Assembly (NCBI GenBank): GCA_015179125.1
Contig: WHVA01000222.1
Span: forward strand, 1-64,000
DNA length: 64,000 bases
Direction: 5' to 3'
DNA from: Gautieria morchelliformis
Lineage: Eukaryota > Basidiomycota > Agaricomycetes > Gomphales > Gomphaceae
The notes under the pieces are model-generated. The model searched no databases. It saw only the letters and a list, made by a program, of their open reading frames with translations, and was not told the origin of the DNA. Below, piece after piece: positions 10,984 through 23,500 of this stretch. Made by a program: the position numbers and the translations under genes. Position 1 is the stretch's first letter. Each line of letters starts with the position of its first letter.

Positions 10984-13023
10984 GGGTTATCTCTGCCTCA
11001 AGCGCCTTCATCGGCGATCTATTTTTGATGTAGCACGCATACGCCACTGCCTCCGCCCACAACATCTTCGGCAATTTCTTGGCAAAAAGCATGGCGCGGG
11101 CGAGCTTGAGTAAGGTACGATTGAGTCACTCTGCGATGCCGTTTTGTGCTGGAGAATAAGGTGCCGTGTATTCCATGATGATGCCATTCTCGGAACAGAA
11201 TGCTTTTAACGCCGAGCTAGTATATTCACCGCCGCCATCACTACGTAGCCTTTTCAATTGAAGCCCTGTCTGGGTTTCAACAAAGGCTTTGTAATCCTTG
11301 AAGCGGTCTAGGACATTGTCCTTGGTGTGACTAAAATAGAGCGTTGAATAACGACTCTTGGCATCAGTGAAGGAATAAAAATAGTGTTCTCGCGCTGGAC
11401 CTTCTGTACTTGCCGGTCCCCACACGTCAGATACAGTAAGATCACCGATATATACAGCAGTGTCTTCTGCACGTTTGGGGAATGGCTCAATGTGTTGTTT
11501 ACCTTCAATACAAGGTACACACTGAGTTACTGGCGGTTTTGTGTCCACAGTCATTCCAGTGACTAAATCATGAGATTTCATTAGTTTAATGGTGCCCAAA
11601 TTGATATGTCCCAACACTCGATGCCAATTGTCCCAGGACTTCGGTCTGGCGAGGGCTGTGAAATCTGTGTCACCCGTGGAACGGATGCGCATACGCATAC
11701 AATAAATGCATCCAGTTTTCTTGCCCTCGGCAAACACCGTACCCGATGGGGATTTGATCTTCACGATGTCATTTGTGAAGAGAGCCACATGTCCTTGATC
11801 TGTAAGCCGTCCGATGCTCAAAATATTATTAGGAGCATCAGGCGCATGCTTGACGTCAGTGAGCTTGGCAGCAAAAGTGCGATCACCAACGAAGAAATCA
11901 ATTGGAATTGTGCCTTGTCCTTGGGTATGCAAAATAGTCCCTGGCATGATGCCCTCGATTTCCGATGGCTCCGGAGTGAAACTAGTAAAGTAGTCTCGAT
12001 TACGTGCAATATGAGTGGTTGACCCTGTATCAGCCAACCAGTCCGATGCTGATATATTGGCACGGCACGTGAGATCTTCAACGATCGCCGGGTGTTCGAC
12101 TGCCGCAAAGACAAACTCAGAATCATTGTTGTTTTCATTGTTCTCCGTAGCTTGTTTTGTCGAATTCTTGGGCTGTTTTTCTTTCCACCACTTGGGAAAT
12201 TGCCCTTCTTTTCCATCACCTTTAGCCCAACAATCTTTCCTCCAATGCCTTTTCTTTCCGCAATTCATGCACTTTCCTTTTGTAGCCCCATCATTCTTTT
12301 GTCCCTTTTCCCCTTTTTCTTGTGCTCTCAAGGCCGTCTCCACTCCAGGGGCGGATCTTTTAATATGATCCTCTTCCAAGAAACGGGAAATCAATGTGTC
12401 CGAAGATAATGTTGGTAAGCCGGCAGTGGTGGCCGTAATAAAAGTGGACCACGAGGGTGGAAGTGACGTAAGTAATACATTACAAAAGTCCCGGTCATTG
12501 ATCAACTCGCCGAGAGAATGTAACTGTTTCTGTAGGCCCTTTAGTTTACGGATATGCTCTTCCATGTTTGGGCCCTCTTCGGCGAAGGAGCGGAAGAACT
12601 CGCGGCAAACATTGATTACACCTATTGCTCCTTTTGCCTCGAAGATCGTGAGTAAAGCTAGCCATATGTCTCGTGACGTCGAGGCACCATATGTATAGAC
12701 TAGATACTCGTCACTGATCCGAAGACTAATGGCTGCATAGGCTTGTTGGTCCTTTTTAGTCCAATCTGCGATCACTGCCCTTTCCGGGTCCGTGATATTC
12801 CTCGGATCCGCCGGCGTCGGTTTCGATACCATGCCGTCAACATGGTCCCAAAGATCTTGTTCTATCAAGATCCACCTCATTTTCTCTTTCCAAGCCGCAT
12901 AGTTGCTGCCGACGAGCGGCTCAATTCTATAGAGCGAGCTCAGCTGTGGGACCGCTGATACAGTAGTAGACATGTATTGATTGTTGCAGATTTTTTGATT
13001 GATGTGGACTGGGTTAGAGCGCG

Positions 13024-13036
13024 GGGCCCATAACCC
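13024..13036 (-). promoter_or_regulatory. copia primer-binding site (initiator tRNA-Met anticodon arm)
   Basis: The plus strand reads GGGCCCATAACCC directly beside the 5' LTR. This is the anticodon arm of eukaryotic initiator tRNA-Met, with its CAU anticodon. On the element strand it gives GGGTTATGGGCCC, the complement. Drosophila copia is primed by such a tRNA half molecule, so half-tRNA priming is likely here too. Confidence 0.75.
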
Positions 13037-13217
13037 TGTTAGACGCAGTAGATAGATAGTTAGGATTACCGAGCAATGTCTCGGAAATTCCTATATACAT
13101 GATTTTGGGTCGGAGAAAAGAAAATAGTAAGCTACCTTGAGTCATCGTGGTACACTATGGATACATGACTAAACTATACATGTGTCATCGAGACTTGAGC
13201 GACGGTTACATGTTACA
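13037..13217 (-). repeat. copia 5' LTR
   Basis: 181 bp, TGTTAGACGCAG to ATGTTACA on the plus strand, followed by the target copy AAGCA at 13218-13222. Only a few differences separate it from the 3' LTR. Confidence 0.92.
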
Positions 13218-13222
13218 AAGCA

Positions 13223-16200
13223 AACACTAGAAACATACATTGACAGACATCTGATGATCCATAAAGGGTTACTATAAATGCCCTGGATCACGAGCCTCTT
13301 GACCAATTTGACATTGTGACTGAAGAATTCATGATAGAGCAGATAGATGTCTGTGCATGGGACTAGCACCACTTAGATCCATTGGGAGTGTCTCGACATT
13401 CACACTCTCACTAAGTAGCGCCATGGATATGACAACAAGGATGGGGTTGCTTAAGCCTACATAGATACAGGATAGGATTTGCATTTGGTGATAGTACTAC
13501 TTGTGCAACCACATTTTTGACTCGACCAGAATTTCAGACTTGACAATCTCAACTTTTGTCTCAGTATTTTTCATTGCTTCTTGAAAGTATTGCACAGGTG
13601 TGCACATGACGACTGAGTGAGTGAAATATTCCACCCCGGAAATAGGACAGGAGATAGTGACACCTTATATGCAAACATACAGCTTGCGAGGCCCAGAACT
13701 TGAAGTGTGTGGGGGGTACTTAGGTCATGTACCCGTATTCAGCTTTGTTCGTATTTCGTGGTATCGTGCCGGGGACTAGGGCATTTTGCGGAGCATAGCG
13801 AAGGATAAGTGTAGGAAAACGAGCGGGTGACCGGGAATATGGCTATGGGGAGGAAAGTGGTGACAGATGAGCGCCTCCAGGTGGGCGGCGAGAGCTACAA
13901 GTCACCAGGGAGTGCCTGATCGAGATGCATGGTCGGCGTCCCGGACGGTTTGTCCACGTCAATTTTGTCTACGAGACGCCGCTTGCTCCTGCTCTGAAGG
14001 CTCCTTCAGCAGATCACTTTAATGAGAAGAAGATACCAATTGATGCACTGGCCAATGTGGGGGTTAGAACCGGACTGGAGAAACTAGGATTGGCAATGTG
14101 ATCAAAATGCCGGAGAGATGGGAGAGACCGCCAAGGTGTTGAATCGGATGTAAGTACGATTGTGATGGGGCGTTATTCATCGGTGAGAGGACATCAATTC
14201 TGGAATAATGACTGGGTGGTGATGATCCTCATAAGGATTATCCTGCGCCCGGATTTGCCATGACTGTCGAGGAACGAGTAGCCAGGTCAGCGTTTAATCT
14301 CACGGAGAGGATGAGACTTCTGTGAGAACTTGTGAGACCGTTTCGAAGTTGTCTGATATATGAAACTCCAGTCCAGAATGTCAATGCACCTGGCTGATGG
14401 GCTTCTGGTCATCGGCACTGGTAAACAGGATGTGCCAGTGGGGCGCGCATAATCTCATTTCTTGCCAAGTGCCTGTTGTGCCGAGCGCGGCCCGGGAGCA
14501 CAGGCACTATGGCATGGTGTGGGTGAGTGGCACTGATAATATATACGACTGGATGGATGAAGAGGAAAACCTGATTTCCCGGCTTCGACATCGCCCATGG
14601 CACCCCATGCTTTGATCGTTCGAACACTATGCGACCACAGCTTCTGTGACGTCTGCGATTCGTTCAGGTTGTGTATAACGCTGTGGTGCAAGGGACAGCG
14701 ATGTATACACCTATCACGCGGCTTCTCGCGAGTGCTACACTGTAATAGAGAGAAATTGCTGAGCTGGGAACAGCGCACGATGCGTCTCCGGGAAAGGTTG
14801 GACTGGGGCAGCGTGCAGCGAACAAACCAGAAACCTGAAAATCAGAAAACATAAGTCTCCGCTTATCATCTTCGACGACGATTAGCATCCTAGAATTGTA
14901 CCACCTCGCGTCGTCTCCCGGAAGAAAATGTAATCTGACTCGCATTCAACCCTACCCTACGCCTCTTTGCAGACCAGCGTCATTCAAAGAAAAAACGCGA
15001 CGCATGCTGAATTCAAGCACCCTACCATCCGCGTGAGTCGTTCCACTGCTTGAACTGGTTGAGTTTTGTTCCTTCCTCGGTTGTTTTGAACCCCCTTCAC
15101 GCTCTGCGACTCCTTTCGTGCCACGGTAACTAGAATCTGAGACAGTGTTGACGCATCGTTGCGTTTGGCGTGATTCGTGGTTCCAAACAACCGCGATGCT
15201 TAGTCGCTTCACGACAAGACCTACACGTACCACTCCCATCCACGCCATAGACATCACCACTTGAAGGTGCCTCGCCTCGGGGTGCGAGGCTTCACTGGCA
15301 GATTATACTTACTACGAAAGTTAAACTGTCCTTGGAAGAGGAGGAAATGATACGACATGATCCCACATGGGTGATTGAAGGCCAGCTCTCACTCGAAACT
15401 GTGTACACTCGGCATAGGACCAGAACGATGTAACTGAAGCCCTAGGGCCCCACAACCCGCAGGTCAACGCTACCACCATGCATCGCGGTCGCTAGGATAA
15501 GATACGTGTCCTGTGAGTCATGTGCCAGTCTTCAATAATGTGCTGCGAACTCATTTTAGTGTTATATTTTCCACTATGTTCACCTGGTTATGTCTGGGCC
15601 TTTTCGCACCGGTGAGTGTTAACGTATGAATGGGTCTAGAATTACGAACTTTGAAGATCAGCTGGCACTCAAGCTTGTAAATGCCCAGTAAGTCCCTCTA
15701 GTCACTGTCTGGTCCAGGGATGTTATTTCTTCTCACACGGCACACTCAACTACAGGCCATCAACCGTGTAGGCTCCTCAATATTCGGCTTCCTCTCCTCT
15801 GACTGATGGCTCTGCTAACAGTCTGATTACAATTATGATCAATCGCCTGACGATAAACCTGCATCGCTCGGTGAAGAGTAATACTCGAGCTTCCCTCACC
15901 CCTAGCGCGGTACCGCAAAATGTTGCCCATTTGTCCCCACGTGGATGATCAACACCCAGGATTATAGCAGCGGCGACATTGATAAGGCGGTGATAAGTGA
16001 TCTGGGAGACCTTTCCCATGAATCCGTAGGAATCGAGCTAGTAGAATTTCATCCTCGAGGCGATGAGTTCAATTCGCAGCTCCGATTCCTTGTTTCTCTC
16101 CCCGACATGAATATTTGTCAGACGACATTGTGTCTAGACTTGTGGAAAAAGTCGGTTTCCATTTCATCCATAGTAATTGGGTGAAACAATGGGTATGAGT

Positions 16201-16313
16201 CAGTGACAGTGCACCAGTCTGCAATTACCTGTGCATATTCAAGAGCAACCTTTCACGTAGGCGTTTGTTTAAATACATAGGAACTCTAATCTTGCTGTCT
16301 CCCACTGCGACAC
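13223..16313. other. no recognisable gene; ankyrin tail then unassigned DNA
   Basis: The first about 60 bases continue the ankyrin frame interrupted by copia (QTLETYIDRHLM, then stops). The rest has only short open frames. The longest readable one (14397-14615, plus) has no family I recognise and is bounded by stops. No LTR, terminal repeat or RNA gene was seen. Confidence 0.5.
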
Positions 16314-18109
16314 TTAGGTCAATAATAATTGCAAAGGTATAAATAAGACACGTACCGAATCCCGCCCCAGATGGACTACACTTTCTCGGTCAATCATTAC
16401 TTCCCCATCCCTGGGTCTTCCCCTCACTATCACTTCCCGGTATGGTAGGGCAGTAGTTACCCTTTGGGTGAATGCGCATTCGAGTCCACTAAGTATTGTG
16501 GGTTGGGAATCCTGGACAATAGCAATAGTGGTGAATTCATCCTGCCATGACGACAACGACGTGTCTAACGCTAATTTCATCGAGGGTTTATTAGTGTACT
16601 GTTCAAAAATTAACCGGCTGAAACTCACGACGTCGAAGTGCCAGCGGATTAAAGTCCAACATCCTGAGACGATATCGATCCGCGATGCACGCGGAGTCTT
16701 CGTGCATAGGTACTACCTGTTGCTGTACATACCGCATTCCATAAACATGGCAGTCTGCTCGGTAGTCCCACATAGGCATAATCCTAGTCTTCAGCGAACC
16801 CCAGTTTTCCCATGGGACAGTTAGTTGTTCAGCATTCGAACGTGCGTCCACCTCCTCGAGAAGCGTTGAAGCATGTACGAAGAGCACATAGTCACGCTCA
16901 TACCGGTCTTCTTCCAGGAAATATGTAAAATGCATGCTAACCGTTAACAGGCGGGAACACGAGGTAGGGTAGAAAGACGTAGGAAGTTCTGAAGGTGGTT
17001 CAGAACCCAGTATAAACCACCTTGTATGTGTGTGTGCAGGTAGGCGTGGGAGTTGATATATGCGGACGAGTCGGGGTTCCATGGATCCTTCTGGACGAGC
17101 AGCGATGAAGTCGTACACGACGAGTTCAGGTTGATAGCACCCGTCGGGCTCTGAGGTGCACCTCACTGTGATAAAACGTCGCGAAGAGAGAAATGAAAAG
17201 CCTAAGATGTCGGTGGCTAGAGACGAGGCTTCTAAAGACTATAGTGTTTTTAAGCACCTCGGGACAAGAAGGAAAGGCAAAGCGCACAATGAGAAGTTGA
17301 CCATTTTTCCAGTCCCAAATATATAGTAGGTCCGTCAAATAACCTGCAGGAGTGCGGTAAAGTACGGCAAGGAAGTCGCCCATTATCTGAATACTAAAAT
17401 CATATTGTGTGTCCAAGAGGGTTGGGACACAAGACAGCACGGGCTCAGCGGCGCAGGGATGACGTGCCCCAGTGCTCATAGCGCGTAGATGTATTAAAAA
17501 CGTGTGCCACTGTCCATCAGGAGCCCTGCATAACGAGTAAAACAACAAACACCCTCTAAAGAGAACGTCACGCACTCAGGCCTAGCGATGAGAACGACGA
17601 GGTCCTGCGCAGGATCTATGGCAAATTTTTCCATGTTTACTTCCATGTCATTTTGCCAAGTATGCATAGGAGTTCCTCGTATGGCAGACGGTAGTTGGAT
17701 GAACGACAGTACAGACGCCACGTCCGCAAAGTCGCGTGCTAGTACACCGTCACGCAGTTTCCATGTGGGACTCCGAGGCAAGGCTAATGTGGAATACTTG
17801 CGAAAGTAAAGGTTTGCCCAACCCCGCTCAATAGTCCTCAGTTGAGCAAGTCGTTCAGCTATTGAGAGTCGACACTCGGCGCCTCCTTCCTCTAATCCCG
17901 CAACAGCAAGCTCCACGAGATACTGCAAGAGCATACTGTCCCGGATTGTTTCATGAAAGGCGCGACATGTCTGCGAATATCAAGTACGACCAGTCGGATG
18001 GTCTGAGAGTGGGACATACCAGTGAACAACGGCGAATGTCACATGCATCCAACTCCTTAAGGACACGTATAAGAACGTCGTTGGGCAGGGTATGAAGCTT
18101 GAGGCTCAT
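16314..18109 (-). CDS. F-box protein, tandem copy 1
   Basis: The start at 18109 gives MSLKLHTLPNDVLIRVLKEL, an N-terminal F-box (LPNDVLIRV, CDIRRCSLTCR). F-box proteins recruit substrates to SCF ubiquitin ligases through Skp1. A short intron of about 50 nt (donor GTATGT, acceptor CGCAG) splits the F-box, as in the two paralogs. A second intron (GTACGTG-like donor to GCAG) and a last one (GTGAGT donor, CTAAT branch, AATTAG acceptor) are also shared. The C-terminal part holds VQDSQPTIL and a degenerate LPYREV region, ending FIPLQLLLT. A middle intron near 17180-17240 is certain in position but not in exact borders: this copy lacks the GTATAG donor candidate seen in copies 2 and 3. It is the most diverged of the three and might be a pseudogene. 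Confidence 0.75.
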
Positions 18110-18469
18110 AATCAGTGGAAGAGACGACTAACTTCCACAAGCGCTCAGCCACGTTCCCCATGTTCTAATTAGTACAGTAATGCCAATCTCGGCGGGCAAT
18201 TCGAGAAGATAGGGCTTAACCGAGCAAACTAGTGCTCATCAGATATATGCTCATGCGTGTTGTAACTCTCATCTCCCGTCCACCTCGACAAAGGATGTCT
18301 GTGAGGTCAGCTTCTCAGCAAGGGCAAAATCACTGTCAATGAACAGTCCAGTCACGCCACTGCCAAGGAGCACAGTTATTCCCTTGACCTTGACCATGTC
18401 TGTCGTCTGGATCTCCATATACACGAACAGTTCCATTCATACTGAAATCAAAGTCACGCGCAGTCTGAT

Positions 18470-19062
18470 GGGCATGGAATCGAACGGAAGCGGGGAATGA
18501 GGATGTGTCAGAAGCCGTAAGTACAGTAGATAGGAAGAAGCTGAGGATATAGTACTAGTGCTAAGGCTAGGCCGAACGTGCCTGTGTTTCGTTTGTCAGG
18601 AAAGGTGATGGATGGCATGGGGACCGGACGACGGGTGTACGGACGTTCGGGGAATAAGAACGAGTAGCCGGAGAAACACCTTCCCCTCCCCTCACCTAAT
18701 CGCCCCCACTCCGGCTCGACCTCCAGCTTCGCCTTGAGCTGATACGCGCCCTCCTTGCTCGCATCCCCCTCTCCCTTGGATCCGGGCACCGCCGCTGCGC
18801 AGTTGGACGGTGCGGTGGACGTTGAGGCTGATGTTCTGGCGGCGTATGTGGCGGGGGCGAGCAATTATTCTGGATGGGCGAGGTTAGTTTATGTTATATG
18901 TAGGTTGCCGTGAGGCTGGTGAGGCGCGGGGGGGGGAGGTCAAGGGGCGGCGAGCAGGCAGGCCAAGGCGGGTGGGGGCAAGTACGGAAGTGGAGGGGTG
19001 GGGAGGAGGGACCAGAGTGAATGAAGAAACAGAAAGAAAGCCACGCACCGGTACCCCGTCGC
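18470..19062 (-). pseudogene. duplicated 3' end of the DUF2235 gene, fragment 1
   Basis: The fragment matches the last intron, last exon and 3' flank of the gene at 24097-26311. Shared marks are the exon reading toward EVEPEW and the downstream words cctgtgtttcgtttgtc and atggatggcatgg. It ends at ggtaccccgtc near 19060, the point where the intact gene continues with its penultimate exon near 24380. It has diverged and its frame is broken. It was carried along when the F-box unit was duplicated. Confidence 0.8.
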
Positions 19063-19067
19063 GTTGT

Positions 19068-20921
19068 TTAAATACAGAGAAATTCGAATTTTATTGTACC
19101 CCCCTGCGACACCTGGGTCAATAATAATTCCAAAGGTATAAATAAGACACGCGCCTCATTCCTCCACACATAGACTAAACATTCTCGGTCAATCATTATT
19201 TCCGGATGCCTGTGTATTTGCCACCCTATCACTTCCCGGTATGGTAGGGCAGTAGTTACCCTTTCGGTGAATGCGGATTTGCGCTCATCAAGTATTGTGG
19301 GTTGGGAATCCTGGACAATAGTGATGTGTTCATTCTCCCGTGGCGACAACGATGCGTCTTTGGAGGACAACGCTAATTTCATCGAGGGTTTATTAGTGTA
19401 CTGTTCAAAAATAAACCGGCTGAGACCCACCACGTCGAACTGCCAGCGGATTAAAGTCCAACATCCTGAGACGGTATCTCTCTTCCCAGGACGAGCCTAT
19501 TTTCACAGCTACTACCTGTTTCTGTACATACCGCGTTCCATAAACATGGGAGAATGCTTGGTAGTCACGTATAGGCATAATCCTAGTCTTCAGCGGACCC
19601 CAGTTTTCCCATGGGACAGTTAGTTGTTCAGCATTCGAACGTGCATCCACCTCGAGAAGCGATGAAGCATGTACGAAGAGCAAATAGTAACAATCCCGGG
19701 CTTCTTCAGGGTTATATGTAAAATGCATGATAATCGTTAACAGACGAGAACATGAGGTAGGGTAGAAAGACGTAGGAAGTTCTGGAGGTGGTTCAGAACC
19801 CGGTATAAACGTTCTGCTAGCTGTGTTTGGAGATATGCACGGGAGTTGATATATGCGGACGAGCCGGGGCTCCATGGATCCTTCTGGACGAGCGGCGATG
19901 AAGTCGTACACGACGAGTTCAGGTTGAGGAAACAGGTAGGGATTTGAGATGCACCTCACTGTGATAAAATGTCGCGAAGAGAGAAATGAAAAGCCTAAGA
20001 TGTTGGCGGCTACAGACGAAGATTCTAAAAACTATACCGTTTTTAAACACCTCAGCACAAGAAGGAAAGGCAAAGCGCACAATGAGAAGTTGACCAGTTT
20101 TCCAGTTCCAAATATACAGTATGTTCTTCAAATAAATTTCAGGAGTGCGGTAAAGTGCGGCAAGGAATTCGCCCATTATCTGAATACGAAAAGATTGTCT
20201 GTTCAACGGGGCTGGGACACAAGACAGCACGGGCTCAGCGGCGCAAGGATGACGTGCCCCAGTGCTCATAGTGCGCAAATGTATCAAAAACGTGTGCGGC
20301 TGTCCAGCAGGAGTCCTGCATAACGAGTAAAACACCACACGCACTCTAAAGAGAACGTCACGTACTGAGGGCAAGCGACGAGAGCGACGAGGTCCTGCGC
20401 AGGATCTATGGCAAATTGTAGTATGTTTACTCTCATGTCACTTTGCCAAGTATGCACACGAGTTCTTCGTATGGCAGATGGCAGTTGTATGAACGACAGT
20501 ACAGACCCCATGGCTATTGCAGAGCGGTGCGCAAGTACACCGCCACGCAATAGCCATGTGGTACCCCCAGGCATTGAGGTTATTGTGACTTTCTGGCGAA
20601 AGAAAAATTTTGCCCAACCCCGCTCAATAGTCCTCAGTCGAGCAAGTCGTTCAGCTATTGAGAGTCGAAAGTCGGTGCCTCCTTCCTCTAATCTCGCAAC
20701 AGCAAGCTCCAGGCGATACTGCAAGAGCATACTGTCCCGGATTGTTTTGTGAAAGACGCGACATGTCTGCGAATATCAAGTACGACCAATCAGTCGGAGG
20801 GTCTGAGATTGGGACATACCAGTGAACAACGGCGAATGTCACATGCATCCAACGCCTTAAAGACACGTATAAGAACGTCGTTGGGCAGGGTATCAAGCTT
20901 GAGGCTCCTAAGCAGTGGCAT
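19068..20921 (-). CDS. F-box protein, tandem copy 2
   Basis: The start at 20921 gives MPLLRSLKLDTLPNDVLIRV. The F-box continues across a 50-odd-nt intron into SLTCRVFHKTIRDSMLLQYR. The body shares IHLRTMSTGARHPCAAEPVL, WNWKTGQLLIVRFAFPSC and PELVVYDFIAARPEGSMEP with its neighbours. The last intron is conserved. The final exon reads VQDSQPTILDERKSAF, ALPYREVIG and RVLFIPLELLLTQVS, then runs about 13 codons past the copy-3 stop because of a different end. Reading frames are open in all exons, so the gene looks functional. The third intron junction (near 19975-20045) is not certain. Confidence 0.82.
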
Positions 20922-21029
20922 AGACGACTAACTTCCACGGGCGCTCAGCCACGCCACTCGGCTGGCAATTCGAGGTAGAGCTTATGTAACTGAGCAAACT
21001 ACATGTGTTTTAACACTCATCTCCCGTCC

Positions 21030-21640
21030 TATTCATACTGACATCAAAGTCACGCACAGTCTGATGGGTATCGAGCGGAAGGGGGGTGTCACAAGTATTA
21101 AGTACAGTAGATAGGAAGAAGCTGAGGATATAGTACTAATGCTAAGGCCAGGCTGAACACGCCTGTGTTTCGTTTGTCGAGAAAGGTGATGGATGGCATG
21201 GGGGGCTGGACGGACGTTCGGGGAATAAAAACGAGTAGCCGGAGAAACACCTCCCCTCCCCTCATCTAATCGACCCGCTCCGGCTCAACTTTAAATTTGG
21301 CCCTGGGATCATACGCGCCCTTCTTGCCCGTATCCCCCTCCCCCTTGGGTCCGGGCACCGCCGCTGCGCACCTTGACGCTGCGGTGGACGTTGAGGCTGA
21401 TGTTCTGGCGGGGTATGTGGCGGGGGCGGGCAATTATTCTGGATGGGCGAGGTTAGTGTATGTTATATGTTATGTTGCCGTGAGGCTGGTGAGGCGCGGG
21501 GGGGGGGGAGATCAAGGGGCGACGAGCAGGCAGGCCAAGGCGGTTGGGGGCAAGTACGGAAGTGAAGGGGTGGGGAGGAGAGACGAGAGTGAATGAAGAA
21601 ACAGAAAGAAAACCACGCACCGGTACCCGGTCGCGTTCGT
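21030..21640 (-). pseudogene. duplicated 3' end of the DUF2235 gene, fragment 2
   Basis: Same content and same right-hand breakpoint (ggtacccggtc near 21630) as fragment 1. It lies between F-box copies 2 and 3. The frame of the last DUF2235 exon is not kept, so this is a passenger sequence. Confidence 0.8.
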
Positions 21641-21676
21641 TTAGACACATATAACCTCTAATTTTATTGTACCCGA

Positions 21677-23500
21677 CTACGACACCTGGGTCAATAACAA
21701 TTCCAAAGGTATAAATAAGACACGCGCCTCATTCCTCTCCAGATAGACAAAACTTTCTCGGTCAATCATTATTTCCGCATCCTTGGGTATATACCTCCCT
21801 ATCACTTCCCGGTATGGTAGTGCAGTAGTTACCCTTTGGGTGAATGCGGATTCGCGCTCTTTAAGTATTGTGGGTTGGGAATCCTGGACAATAGTGATGC
21901 GTTTCTCCTCCCATGGCGACAACGATGTGTCTTTGAAGGACAACGCTAATTTCATCGAGGGTTTATTAGTGTACTGTTCAAAAATAAACCAGCTGAGACC
22001 CACCACGTCGAACTGCCAGCGGATTAAAGTCCAACATCCTGACACAGCATCTCTCTTCCCAGGACGAGCCTTTTTTCACATCTACTTCCTCTTGGTGTAC
22101 ATACCGCGTTCCATAAACATGGCAGTTTGCTTGGTAGTCACGTATAGGCATAATCCTAGTCTTCAGCGGACCCCAGTTTTCCCATGGGACAGTTAGTTGT
22201 TCAGCATTCGAACGTGCATCCACCTCGAGAAGCGACGAAGCATGTACGAAGAGCAAATAGTCACAATCCCGGTCTTCATCCCAGCGCAGGATATATGTAA
22301 AATGCATGATAACCGTTAACAGACGAGAACATGGGGTAGGGTAGAAAGACGTAGGAGGTTCTGAAGGTGGTTCAGCACCCAGTATAAACCGTCTTGTACG
22401 TGTTTTTCGAGATATGCGCGGGAGTTGATATATGCGGACGAGCCGGGGCTCCATGGATCCTTCTGGACGAGCGGCGATGAAGTCGTACACGACGAGTTCA
22501 GGTTGATAACACTCGTAGGGCTTTGTGGTGCACCTCACTGTGATAAAATGTCGCGAAGAGAGAAATGAAAAGCCTAAGATGTTGGTGGCTAGAGACGAAG
22601 ATTCTAAAAACTATACCGTTTTTAAGCACCTCAGCACAAGAAGGAAAGGCAAAGCGCACAATGACAAGTTGACCAGTTTTCCAGTTCCAAATATATAGTA
22701 TGTTCTTCAAATAAACTTCAGGAGTGCGGTAAAGTGCGGCAAGGAAGTCGCCCATTATCTGAATATCAAAAGATTGTCTGTTCAACGGGGCTGGGACACA
22801 AGACAGCACGGGCTTAGCGGCGCAAGGATGACGTGCCCCTGTGCGCATAGCGCGCAAATGTATTAAAAACGTGTGCGACTGTCCAGCAGGAGTCCTGCAT
22901 AACGCGTAAAACACCACACGCACTCTAAAGAGAACGTCACGTACTCAGGCCAAGCGACGAGAACGACGAGGTCCTGCGCAGGATCTATGGCAAATTGTAG
23001 CATGTTTACTCCCATGTCGCTTTGCCAAGTATGCGCACGCGTTCTTCGTACGGCAGATGGGAGTTGTATGAACGACAGTACAGACCCCATGTCTGTTGCA
23101 GAGTCGTGCGCAAATACACCGCCACGCAATTTCCTTCTGGTACCCCCAGGCATTGACGTTACTGTGTCTTTGTAGCGAAAGCAAAGTTTTGCCCAACCCC
23201 GCTCAATAGTCCTCAGTCGAGCAAGTCGTTCAGCTATTGAGAGTCGAAAGTCGGTGCCTCCTTCCTCTGATCCCGCAACAGCAAGCTCCAGGCGATACTG
23301 CAAGAGCATACTGTCCCGGATTGTTTTGTGAAAGACGCGACATGTCTGCGAATATCAAGTACGACCAATCGGTCGGAGGGTCTGAGATTGGGACATACCA
23401 GTGAACAACGGCGAATGTCACATGCATCCAACGCCTTAAAGACACGTATAAGAACGTCGTTGGGCAGGGTATGAAGCTTGAGGCTCCTAATCAGTGGCAT
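21677..23500 (-). CDS. F-box protein, tandem copy 3
   Basis: The start at 23500 gives MPLIRSLKLHTLPNDVLIRV. Intron 1 is 23346-23398 (53 nt, GTATGT..GCAG); splicing yields RRCSLTCRVFHKTIRDSML, a complete F-box. Intron 2 is 22895-22944 (50 nt, GTACGTG..GCAG) and joins VAWPE to TPAGQSHTFLIHLR in phase. A middle intron lies near 22540-22620 (candidate donor GTATAG, acceptor CACAG). The last intron (about 58 nt, GTGGGT donor, AATTAG acceptor) joins NPLAVRR to ALSFKDTSLSPWEE. The C-terminus ends FIPLELLLTQVS. The DUF2235 gene follows upstream on the same strand. Function is inferred from the F-box only; the rest is a fungal lineage-specific substrate region. Confidence 0.85.

Larger units (their letters stand above)
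7866..12973 (-). pseudogene. copia Gag-Pol polyprotein, broken by two solo LTRs and one nonsense codon
   Basis: The frame starts at 12973 (MSTTVSAVPQLSS). Domains in order are: Gag (UBN2-like, WKEKMRWILIEQDLW); a CCHC knuckle (CMNCGKKRHWRKDC); an aspartic protease (WLADTGSTTH); an integrase with RSDGGGEY; reverse transcriptase with VYVDDLGLL; and RNase H with VYTDADFAN, ending YKMGMA at 7866. After removing the solo LTRs and one copy of each TSD, the frame reads through both insertion points (ITPYQVFFGRKP and TWDLIELPPGKN). The only point lesion seen is TGA at 11126-11128, in NGIAE-stop-LNRT, where related elements have Arg. This fits CGA to TGA. The protein was therefore nearly intact when the LTRs landed. 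Confidence 0.92.
7647..13217 (-). mobile_element. Ty1/copia retrotransposon with both LTRs and TSD AAGCA
   Basis: 181-bp LTRs lie at 7647-7827 and 13037-13217, nearly identical, with AAGCA duplicated at 7642-7646 and 13218-13222. The element is transcribed leftward. Removing the two solo LTRs inside it (9299-9935 and 10504-10983) leaves about 4.45 kb, a normal copia length. Next to the right-hand (5') LTR is a primer site matching the initiator tRNA-Met anticodon arm. The near identity of the LTRs suggests a fairly recent insertion. Confidence 0.93.

Noticed and set aside
13021-13040. tRNA-Met gene fragment
   Set aside because: Only the anticodon arm is present and it abuts an LTR; it is a primer-binding site.
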